Source: Hansfordia pulvinata (Eukaryota > Ascomycota > Sordariomycetes > Xylariales). From it: a stretch of DNA of 64,000 bases. Position 1 is the first letter of the stretch. Every line of letters begins with the position of its first letter. The stretch covers positions 1,240,001 to 1,304,000 of the forward strand of contig BJKQ01000005.1 in NCBI GenBank assembly GCA_006538405.1, given 5' to 3'. A program made the translations under genes and the position numbers. The notes below the pieces were generated by a model that did not search any database, was not told the DNA's origin, and was given only the letters and a program-made list of their open reading frames with translations. Positions 13,458 through 22,811 of the stretch are shown here, in pieces.

Positions 13458-14024
13458 GGATATGTAGGCAGTGTAGGACCTCCTTGTGTTGGCTGTGTTA
13501 GTGTAGAAGTGGTGTCGGTAGGGACGGTTCACGAATTCCACGACTTGTATCATGAGATGATTTCTTGTCTTGGTGCTCTATTCGCAGGGCCATGGCCTAT
13601 CTGCTTTCAGAAGAGGATTGTCTCGTATTGTGTGCTTCAGTATACGAGTGGTGTTCAGGTGTTCGAATATCCAAACTCATCCGAGCGAGCCTGCTGCGAT
13701 CAGAGCGGCTGCCGTCCGCAGACGCGAGAGCGCGTCTTCGATCGCCAGGCCAATCGAGGCCCGGTCGCCATCGGCAGCACGGTCACGTGACAGCGCGTCA
13801 ATCGTCCAAAAGGCCCGCTAGCGCGCCGCGATGCCGTCATCGGGACTAACGCCCACGCGCTATGGTACTCGTGCCAGGACCTCACGTCGACAAGGCCGAA
13901 GATTCCGCGCAGCCCACTCCCACGCCTTGTCATTGTTCGACAGGACAGAGAAGAAGAAGAGGAAGGACAAAAGTTGAACGCAGATTGACGTCCGGCGCTT
14001 TGTCTCGCGAGATAAGAAAGTAAG
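13458..14024. other. Intergenic spacer between two same-strand genes
   Basis: The 567-bp spacer contains the 3' region of the C2H2 gene and the promoter and leader of the DUF2461 gene. I see no tandem repeat or additional gene. Confidence 0.6.
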
Positions 14025-14575
14025 ATGGCAGCGAAGAGGAAGAGCGCGCCGGCAGCGGCAGCGGCAGCCACCAACGGCGGCGACGCGGCGAGCCGGCGCC
14101 GGTCCGGCCGGCTGAGCTCGACGGGAAAGAGGAGCTCCTACTTTGAGCGCAACGAGGAGTCGGAGTCGGAGTCGGAGACCTCCGGGTCGGAGGGTCGCGG
14201 AGGGAGCGCAGGGGCACGGAGACAGGCACAGCCGCCGCCGCGAAAGAAGGCCCGAGGAGCCAGGGGGCAGGCGGCGGCGGTGGCGACGGGCAGGAAGAAG
14301 ATGAAGGGGAGGCTTGCTTCGGACGACGAGGACGAGTTTGAGGACGAGGGGGAGGGGTCTGACGAGGATGGCGATGGAGATGGTGGCGACGGGGACGAGG
14401 ACGAGGACGAGGACGAGGAAGAAGGCATGCCGCCGCCTCCGCCTCGGAAGCGCGGGCGACCGCCCAAGAGCAGCATTGGCGGGGCCAGCGGCAAGGGCAG
14501 CGCGTCGTCGACTGCGGGGAAAGCGGCGGCTGCTCGGAAGAAGCAGAAGCTCAAGGAGGACGAGGACGAGGAGGA

Positions 14576-14612
<37 letters not shown>

Positions 14613-15848
14613 CGCCAGGTCACCTTCATCCCGCTGCCGCAGCTGCGCGACACGGGCGGCGTCGAGTACGAGGACACGCGCATCCACCCCAACACGCTGG
14701 CGTTTCTCGGGGAGCTCCGGGAGAACAACCAGCGCAGTTGGCTGAAGAGTAAGTTCCCCCCCCCCCCCCCAATACCCCCCCCCCCCTGATAACCCCCTCC
14801 GTCTCCCTCTTATATTGACGCGGACACACGACACCAGTGCGGGACCCGGAGTACCGGAGGTCGCTCAAGGACTGGGAGACGTTCGTGGAGACGCTGACGG
14901 AGCGGATCGCGGCGGCCGACGACACGGTGCCCGAGGACCTGCCGCTCAAGGACGTCGTGTTCCGCATCTACCGCGACGTGCGCTTCAGCAGGGACCCGAC
15001 CCCCTACAAGCCGCACTACTCGGCGGCGTGGTCGCGCACGGGCCGGAAGGGCCCCTACGCGTGCTACTACGTCCACGTGGAGCCGGGGGGCCGCTGCTTC
15101 GTCGGGGGCGGGCTCTGGCACCCGGACGCCGCGGCGCTGGCGCGCCTGCGGGCCTCGATCGACGAGCGCCCGCGACGCATCCGCCGGGCCCTGATGGACC
15201 CCGCGTTCCGGGCCGCGCTGCTCCCGGACTCTGTCGGTGGGGGGGATAAGAAGGGGGGCAAGAAGCGGAAGGGTGCTGGCAGTGCTGAGGAGGAGCAGGA
15301 GGAGGAGGAGAAGAAGGTCATCCGGGCGTTTACGGCGTGCAACCAGGAGAACGCGCTCAAGACGAAGCCCAAGGTGAGTCGATAAGGATACAGATTAGTA
15401 GTGGTTTTCTCGTTGGCAAGTGGACTGACGGCGAGCGACAGGGCTTCCACAAGGACCACCGCGACATGGAGCTGCTCAAGCTGCGCAACTACACGGTGGG
15501 CAGGAAGCTGAGCGACGACGACCTGACGGCGCCCGACGCGCAGGACCGCATCATGGCCGTCGTGAGCGCCATGGTGGGCTATGTGAGTTTTTCTTCTTCT
15601 TTCCTCGGGCCGGAATCCGCCCGCACTCCCCTCCTCCCTGTTCACCGGTTTACGGACTATGCCCCTGGCCCCGACTTGCCGAGACTGACGCCCGACGCCA
15701 GGTCACGTTCCTCAACAGCGTCGTGATGCCCGACCCGAATCTCGACAGCGACAGCGACAGCGACTCGAGCGAGGACGAGGACGAGCAGGACGGCGGGGCG
15801 GGGGGCGATGGCCAGGACGAGGACGAGGAAGATGGCGATGGGGAGTAA
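14025..15848 (+). CDS. DUF2461 (TIGR02453) domain protein
   Basis: Four exons (14025-14748, 14838-15373, 15442-15582, 15702-15848) give 515 residues without a frame break. The first 200 residues are Lys/Arg- and Ser-rich, then strongly acidic, with a run of about 14 Asp before VTFIPLP. The conserved DUF2461 core begins near residue 220 with TLAFLGELRENNQRSWLK. It continues through FRIYRDVRFSRDPTPYKPH and the Gly-rich GGRCFVGGGLWHPD, which are hallmarks of this family. An acidic Asp/Ser/Glu tail closes the protein. The family has no established biochemical activity. The highly charged flanks suggest a nuclear or chromatin-associated location, which is an inference. Intron 1 contains two long C runs. 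The gene converges on GH92 with 178 bp between stops. Confidence 0.9.
14756..14786 (+). repeat. Poly-C runs C15 and C12 inside intron 1 of the DUF2461 gene
   Basis: Fifteen C, then AATA, then twelve C, lie directly after the donor site at 14749. On the opposite strand this is a G-rich tract that could form a quadruplex. The tract is also a likely spot for length errors, which are harmless here because it is intronic. Confidence 0.9.
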
Positions 15849-16026
15849 AGATAAAGCTGGGCTAGCAGATACACAACCTTTGACCACCTTACCTTGCCCA
15901 GCGAACACAACAGGACATAACCAGTCTATCGCACTCCATCGAGAGAAATAAAAAATATAAAAATTGTCTACAGGGTATAACCAACACACTTTAAAAATAC
16001 AAATAGCCACACAGCTCCCTTCCCCT

Positions 16027-19000
16027 CTAAAGCATTGAAATATTGTCTGCGCTTTCCCGGCAACTACAACCCCCCCGTCGACATGCTGGGGGTAGGTCCT
16101 CGTCGCGGGAGCCCCAGTCGCCCTCCTCGCTGCCGAGGACCAGCTCGAGCAGGCCGCCGCGCAGGAAGAAGTCGTGGGTGATCCAGCTGCGGGTGTAGGG
16201 CTTGCCGTCCAGGGTGGCGCTCTGGATGTACTTGTTGGCGTAGGCGGGGGCGTCGAAGCCCTGGGCGACCCGGATGACCGCCTGCTGCGTCTGCGCCGCG
16301 TTGCCGCCCCCGGGCGTGCGCAGCTTGACCTCGCGGAAGAAGGGGGCGGTGAGCAGGTAGACGTCCTGGCCGGCGACGGGGAAGAAGCCCATGAAGGCGA
16401 AGGCGGTGAAGGCGCCCATGGCGCAGTCGTCGTTGCCCGGCAGGCCGTCGACGCCGTCGTGGAAGCGCGCGGGGACGTACTCGTGCAGCCAGTGGGCGCT
16501 GCGGCCCGGGCGCCCCGCGTAGTGGAACTGGTAGGTGGGCAGGAAGGACTGCTCGTTGCCCATGTCGAGGATGCCCGAGGCGTGCAGGTAGTCGAGGCGG
16601 TCGATGAAAGCGTCACGCCCGCCCATCGTCTCGACCAGCGCCGCCATGTCCTGCGGCACGTAGAACGAGTACAGCCAAGGGGAGCCCTCGTAGGTGTGGT
16701 AGCGCGTGTCGTAGTAGCACGCGTGCGGCTGGTAGACGGGGCTGCACCGCCGCGGCTCCTGCTCGAGCCACGACCCGTTGAGCAGGCGCGGCTGCACGAA
16801 GCCCGCGAACGCGCTGCCGACCGCCGTGCCCGACTTCTCCGCGTACGTGTCCGCCTGCGCCGGGTTCCACAGATTGCGCCAGTTGCCCGCGCGCCCGCGG
16901 TACTTGGCCTCGTCCGCCTCCCTGTCCGGGTGGTGGCCGCCGCCCCCCTTGAGCTCGCGCGCCATGGCCGAGATGGCAAAGTCGTCGTACGCGTACTCGA
17001 GCGAGCGGGAGACGGACCTCGACCGGGGCCCGTGGCCCGGGCCGCCCTTGTCGTCGGCCGGGATGTAGCCCAGGGAGCGCCAGCTGTCGAGGTTGCCGCG
17101 GCCCTCGACGCCCCAGTTGCGCGGCTCCTCCTCGGCGTCGGAGACGACGGCCTCGTAGGCCAGGTCCCAGTCGACGCCGTCGGTCAGGTTCTTGAGCAGG
17201 GCGTCGGCCAGGACGACGTCGGCGTTGGAGCCGCCCTGGGTGTACCCCTTGCTGAAGCTCATGCGGCAGTCGGGCAGCTTGCCCTCGTGGCGGTAGATGT
17301 CGAGCAGGGCGCGCACCATGCGGGTCTGCTGCTCAGGGTCCAGGATGGTCAGGAGCGGGTGCTGCGCGCGGAACGAGTCCCAGATGCAGTAGAACGAGTC
17401 GAAGTACGGCTCGCCGGTCGACTCCCACCGCGGGTTCTCCCCCGTGTAGTCCTCGGGCGACAGCATGGTGCGGTAAATGCCCGACCAGAACGTCCGCAGC
17501 ATCGGCTCCGGGACCCCCGCCGGGTCAGCCGCCACGGCCGAAAGCTTGGCGGACCAGGCGGCCTCGGCGGCGCGGACGGCGCGGTCGAAGCCGAAGTCGG
17601 GGGCCTCGTGCTCCGCGTTGGCGCAGGCCTGCTCGACCGAGACGAAGGACACGCCCACGCGCGCGAGGATCTGCGACGACGACGACGACGGCTGGTGGAA
17701 CTGCACCCACCCGCCCGCCGAGCCCTGCGACAGCGTCTGCTTGTTCTGCTGGTCGTCGCCACCGCCACCGCCGCCGGAAGGCAGGCGGTGCTGGTTCTCA
17801 AAGGCGGCGTCCTGCTGGAAGGTGCCCGTGTTGCGGACCTTGGCGCCCTTGAAGTCGGCGCAGAAGTGCGCCTCGTAGCGGCCCTCGCCGAAGCTGGCCC
17901 GGAAGTCCCCGGTGCCGTTGATGCGGCCGTTGTCCGGGTCCACGCCGACGCTGCCGCCGCGCCGGCTGCCGCCCAGGTCGTCCAGGTCGACGAGGACGAG
18001 CGGGCTGATGGGCGCCGTGGTGCCGGCCACCTTGATGGGCTCGCGGGGGAAGGTGAAGCGGTAGAGGGCGGCGTGCTCCGTGGCCGTCATCTCGGCCCGG
18101 ACCTGGTTCTCGAGCGACAGGGCGAAGTAGCCCGGGCGCGCGGCCGCCGAGCCCTCGACCCGGTCGGACCCGCGCTTGCGCGAGGAGAAGGAGCAGCTCG
18201 AAAAGTCGTCCCCCGGGCAGCCCGCGTAGGCGAAGAGGGGGAAGTTGCCGAGCGAGGGGTTCTGCAGTTAGTCGGTCAGCCAGTCAGTCGGTCAGCTGGT
18301 CAGTCGGTCGGGTGGTGAGGTTCAGGGGAGTTTCTAAGTGACGGTCAAGAGACTTACCCCTCCGGTTCCTGTATGTATTGTTAGCAAATTGGGAACTACT
18401 TGGCGTTTCAAGAAGAAGAAGAAGAAGAATAAGAGAAGAAGAAGATGAGCAGCAATGACGTACCCGAGTCGTGCAGGTGGGAGAAGCCGAGCACCTTGGA
18501 GCCGTCCGAGACGTAGCCCGCGGCATTGTCGCCGCGCTTGTTGATGTCGGCGACCGGCTTGGCCATGCCTTTGAGGAGGGCAGAGTTAGTTGTGGGGGTT
18601 TGCCCGCCGACCTTCAAAATCACACCCCGAGCAGAGGCAGAGGCAAGGTACTCGTGGTCGGTGGAAATACATACCGTATGGCAGCGTCGCGCCGGGGAAC
18701 ACATGTCCTTTTTTTTTCACACATGTTAGCCTGGCACAAGCACACACACCGCGGCAAGCACAGGGCTTCCAAGCTCACCTCCGTTGGCCGTGCCGATGAG
18801 GGGGTCGACGTATTTGAGGACGTCACTCCCGGGGCTGGCGCCGGGCATCTTGGGCATCTTGGGCATCTTGGGCATCTTGGGCATCTGGGGGCGCAGGTTG
18901 CTCAGAACCTCGCGCGGGATGAGGCGTGGCGGTTGGCGAAGAGCAGCCAGACGACGAGGGCGAAGGCGGCGACGCCCGCGATGTGGCGCTTGCGCCGGGG

Positions 19001-19033
19001 CAGCACCAGGCCCGCGGGCAGTCCTGCCACCAT
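16027..19033 (-). CDS. GH92 alpha-mannosidase
   Basis: The secure part has five exons: 18884-18779, 18707-18675, 18568-18464, 18368-18358 (only 11 nt) and 18261-16027. They encode 829 residues in phase. N-terminal hallmarks are YVDPLIGTANGG, HVFPGATLPYGM and GFSHLHDSGTGG. Catalytic-domain hallmarks are FYCIWDSFRAQHPLL, the YEGSPW motif with the likely acid Glu, GNEQSF, and the paired Asp of PGNDDCAMGAF. GH92 enzymes are calcium-dependent exo-alpha-1,2/1,3-mannosidases. Upstream, positions 19033-18905 encode a basic segment plus one hydrophobic helix (a type II anchor) that ends in a stop and is out of frame by one base. Either a base is missing or translation begins at the first Met of the MPK repeat (18884). 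One residue also seems lost after GNDDC compared with the family. Confidence 0.93.
18358..18368 (-). other. 11-nt microexon of the GH92 gene
   Basis: GAACCGGAGGG lies between an acceptor ACATACAG and a donor GTAAGT. It supplies the last two bases of one Gly codon and then Thr-Gly-Gly, which completes the conserved HDSGTGGNPSLGNFP segment. The flanking introns are 18369-18463 and 18262-18357. Without it the family motif is interrupted and the phase fails. Confidence 0.88.
18843..18886 (-). repeat. 9-bp coding tandem repeat (Met-Pro-Lys)
   Basis: Four full copies and one partial copy of GGGCATCTT (plus-strand reading) encode MPKMPKMPKMPKMP in the GH92 reading frame, immediately before the conserved mannosidase fold. 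Because the unit is nine bases, copy-number change would keep the frame. The repeat supplies the first possible in-frame Met for the gene. Confidence 0.9.
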
Positions 19034-20099
19034 GATGGACGACGGGTTGGGCGTCCAATGCCTGGGCTTGCTGCTGAGGCTATCACCTGGATACTCGTAG
19101 ATAGGTAGGTAGACAGCTGCGGCTGTGGCTAAGCCGTGGCCGTAGCCGTGGCTATAGCAGGCCTCTCCTGTTTCGCTGCCAAGGCCGCGGGCGGGCGGGC
19201 GGGCGCAGAGGCGGCAGTGGAGAGGGAGGGACACGGCCAGCTTCAAGAGGCGCGTGTGCTGCGGTCGCCGTGTCGGGCCAGACAAGACAGGACAGGACAG
19301 ACGGGACAGACGGGACAAACAGGACAAACAGGACAGATGGAGACACTGGTCGCGCGTGGCTGCTCGGCGGGCAGTCGGCAATGGAATGGTTCAACGGTGA
19401 GAGCAGACAGGCAGACAGGCAGCGACGAGACACTTCTCACGACAGGCGGGCGGACGGACGACGCGCGCGCCACAGGAGTACGAGTACTCGTGGTCCCTGG
19501 TGGCGATCTTCCTGAATCAGTTATCTGCCTGCCAGCCAGCCAGTCAGTACCTACTTCCTTAGGCACTATGTACCTAACCTACCTCCTTACCACCGAACTC
19601 ACGCCCTATTTTCAGCACTGCAGCAGGTGGGTGAGAGAGGGATGCCCGGCGTGCTAACCCGACAAGGCTACAATCGCCACGGCTTTTAATGTGGGACGGC
19701 TGTGGCTTGACAGGCGGGGGACTGGGCGACAGGGTGACAGGGTGACAGGCCGGGTTCGTAAAATCAGAGCTCAAAGCGGCGTCAATGCAAAAGACACGAC
19801 GGTGTGTCTATTGAGTCTATTCTACTGGAGTAGTTGCAGTCGAGATGATATCGTTTTTAGTGATGTAGCTCTCCCCAACCAGTAAACGATGACCACTTCA
19901 CCAGCTTACAGAACAAGTGGCTCAAGACTACGAGTACCTTGCGGAGTGTCGTACCGAATATCGAACAGAGGCCCAGATATTCCCAACAAATCCCACCCTT
20001 CATGAACAGAGTGCGTGAGTGCCCCTCGAGAAACGAACGAGTCACGTCGAGTGTGCCTGCTAAAGCGACAGCAAGGTCCCAGACTCCCAAATCAATCCA
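19034..20099. other. Spacer between the SnoaL-like gene and GH92
   Basis: This 1.07-kb stretch presumably holds the GH92 promoter. It contains imperfect GGACAGACGG/GGACAAACAG decamer repeats at about 19285-19340 and several dispersed octamers of the TACGAGTA type. I see no gene. Confidence 0.6.
19285..19340. repeat. Imperfect decamer repeat GGACAGACGG/GGACAAACAG
   Basis: About five degenerate copies of a ten-base GGACA-containing unit follow each other some 250-300 bp upstream of the GH92 coding region. The tract is non-coding and polypurine-rich on the plus strand. A regulatory role is possible but unsupported. Confidence 0.75.
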
Positions 20100-20868
20100 T
20101 CAAACACTCTCAGGGGGCTTGGTGATGTGGATCAGCTTGTCTCTGTCGCATTGTCAGTCCATGGTTAAGCCTTGCACTTCAGCAAGCCTTGCAGGTTGCA
20201 TAGAGACCAGGCTTAGCTAGCCTTGCCAGACTCACCCGTTGAGCTTCTTGATCAGGGCGCCCAGCCCCTCGTGCGAGTAGTCTTTCTCGTTCCACATGTC
20301 CTTGTGATAGACGACCTTTTCGCCGCCGCCGCCGCCCTCGAGCCGTAGGCTGATGAGGCTGTCGGCCGTCTTGGACGCGTGCAGGCCCGCGAGCGTGTAC
20401 CGCTGCCGCTGCTTCCAGACCAGCTCGTGCTCCGTCGACGCCACCACTTCGGTCGCCAGCGTCTCCGACTTGGCGAACAGCTTGGGGATGCCGTACCACT
20501 GCCCGGCTATCTTGTGTCTGTTCTCGTCCGCTGCGTCAGTTTCCGGCACTGAAGAAGAAGAAAAAGAAGAAGAAAAAGAGAAGAAGAAAAAACCCCGGAA
20601 GAAACAGGCACAGGACAGACCTGGTGTCGCAGTAGCTAAAGGGGTCGTCGTAGATGGCCTGCTCGGCGTAGACGGCCATGTCGTCCTCCGAGGCGCTGCC
20701 GCAGTACAGGTTGGTGATGCGCCGCTTGATGGCCTCGCGCTCGGCCGAGACCTCGACCAGCCGCTCCGGGCGCGGCGCGTAGTCGACGTCGCCCCGGACG
20801 TTGCGCGGCCGCTCCGGGTGCGGCTCGGCGCCGCGCGGGTCGGGGTGCGGTGCCGTCGTCGAGGGCAT
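20100..20868 (-). CDS. SnoaL/NTF2-like fold protein
   Basis: Three exons (20868-20621, 20517-20236, 20142-20100) give 190 residues in phase. The last exon is 43 nt. The pattern [33 protein letters not shown] and [13 protein letters not shown] is characteristic of a fungal SnoaL-like (NTF2-superfamily, cone-shaped) protein of unknown activity. There is no signal peptide, so it is probably cytosolic. The gene lies in tandem upstream of GH92 and divergent from GH125, which suggests but does not prove a shared pathway. Seven copies of a 14-bp repeat begin 20 bp upstream of the start codon. Members of this fold include isomerases, cyclases and pure binding proteins, so no reaction can be assigned. 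Confidence 0.85.
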
Positions 20869-20888
20869 CGTGTCGTCCGTTTCAAAAG

Positions 20889-20986
20889 TATGTCTGTCAA
20901 TGTATGTCTGTCAATGTATGTCTGTCAATGTATGTCTGTCAATGTATGTCTGTCAATGTATGTCTGTCAATGTATGTCTGTCAATG
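20889..20986. repeat. Seven perfect 14-bp tandem repeats in the SnoaL-like gene leader/promoter
   Basis: The unit TATGTCTGTCAATG occurs seven times without a mismatch, from 21 to 118 bp upstream of the minus-strand start codon at 20868, and is followed by a partial copy. Perfect identity suggests recent expansion. The position is that of a 5' leader or core promoter. Confidence 0.95.
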
Positions 20987-22811
20987 TATTTTGCGGGCGG
21001 GACAGAGTAGGTAGATATGATGATGTCGTCTTTGGTGTGCAACCGGGGCGATTATGGGAGAGGTAGACAGTGCTGTACCCCCGTCGGCCGGTGGTGACAT
21101 CATTGACTCTGGTGGAGGATAGAGTGCGCTGGTCATCGCAGCGCACAATGGCGATTGTCTGAGCTTTGGGTCCCATATCCAGAGTGCAGAGCCCTTGCAA
21201 TGAATGTTTTCGTTTTTTATTTATATCAACATGATCAAAAAACAAGCTGGCGTTCTACCCCTGCTGTCAGGCTTGCCCCTAAAAGGGATGAAAGAAAAGA
21301 GAAGCCGCCGCCATTTCTTGGTCTTATCATAAATGCGCATTGGAGGGATGCTGTTTCGCTAAGCTCACGGCCCCAAAGACACCCTCTTACACGAGCCCTG
21401 TCACGTTAAGTAACCCACCAATAATACCCTTGGCGGCCGTGCTGTCGCTCGTCGACGGCCTTAGCTCCGCCGCGCAGCTGTGCACGCCGACAGCGACGCG
21501 CAAACGAACAGCAGACCCCTGCGAGGAATGGGACCAGATGAGAGACAGCTCCTCAGAGGGGATACTCGTACACGCGGACAAACCAATGCGCGCTGCGACC
21601 CAGACACGACGGCCCCATTCCGAGCGACATGTCTGTTCCCGTCGTCGGCCACCAACACTCGAATTTATAACACTCCATTTTATTAGCTTGTGCGGAGAGC
21701 AGCCGGCCTCACGATCTCACACTCGGTCGGGATTCTCGAGCCGGAGTGCGGGGAAAGAGGAAAGCGGCCAAGGCGAGGCTTGCGCGGTTTAGGCAACTCG
21801 GGAACGGAACGCGGCCGGCGCAGGGATCATTCATGGACCTTGACCTCGTCAGCTTATGGGACCAACCTCTGTGCGACGAGCGAGTGACTGGAAACTACTC
21901 GTACCTAACATAACTCGTAAGAAGCCACAAGTCAATAATAATAAGAAGATGGGGATAAGCCGGGGGCGGCGATGGTCGTGTCGCGTTAGCAGAGCAGACA
22001 GCCCTGCCGACAGCTCGGGGGCAAGAATTTGCCCCGACACACGGCATTCTCCCCCCTTTGATGATGACTGACTTGTTGAGGTGGGCGGCTAACGGGTGCT
22101 CGTTGCAGGTGGTGTTACCCGCAACGGAGACTCCCCCGGGGTTTTCCTGGCCGCGCCTCATGCGAGGGTGCGCCATCGCGAGGTCACGCCGACCACGTGG
22201 TGATGCCGCTGACGACATCCGGCCCAAACTGGAAGCCATCTACGAGTATGTTAGGTACTCGCACCTCGCGGCGAACCTTGCGTTGGTCGATCCGGGGTAA
22301 ATGACCCTGTAATCGGGATAGTACAGTACATACTCACACTACTGCAATGTCCCCCTCCCTCCCTTTCTCTTGGGGTGCATTTTCCCCTGGGGTGCATTTT
22401 GCGGGGCCCATCGTGTGTGCTTGTCTTTCCCCAATATCCAAAGCCAGCCGCCCAGACCACGGCCCGGATGAGTGCCGCGAGCATGTCATGCCCCAGAGGC
22501 AAGCTTAGCCGGTGAAATACGTGAAGCGAGGGGGTCAGTCAGACGACCGCGCCGCTGGAATTCATCCCGAGCTGAGGTTCCGACTGTGCACAGTCGGTAT
22601 TTTGGTCTGTCTGCGTTATAAGGAGCAGAGGGCCTCCCCCGCCACCCTCCACGAAATAAGTACTGTCTTGCCCTGCCCGACCTCTGCTGCCACGCTTCGC
22701 CTCGCTCCCAGCGCAAGCACGCCCACGCACACGCCCACAAGAAGCCTCGATACGCCGCCAGACCAGAACCAGAACCAGACGACAAGGGCCACAGACAGAC
22801 GAGGACGAGAG
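20987..22811. other. Divergent intergenic region, SnoaL-like gene and GH125
   Basis: About 1.8 kb without a supported gene separates the two divergent start codons. It contains an 18-bp palindrome at 22580-22597 and octamers TACTCGTA at 21563 and 21896. The last 150 bp before the GH125 start is pyrimidine- and A/C-rich, as expected for a fungal leader. Confidence 0.6.
22580..22597. promoter_or_regulatory. Perfect 18-bp palindrome upstream of GH125
   Basis: CCGACTGTGCACAGTCGG reads identically on both strands and lies about 215 bp upstream of the GH125 start codon. The ends form a CCG-N12-CGG inverted pair, the general layout bound by Zn2Cys6 dimers, though the spacing fits no regulator I can name. 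It could also be a chance palindrome or an RNA hairpin. Confidence 0.5.

Noticed and set aside
16174..18318. 714-codon plus-strand frame
   Set aside because: It is the antisense shadow of the GH92 main exon: Val/Ala/Arg-rich with no motif, while the minus strand carries all GH92 hallmarks.
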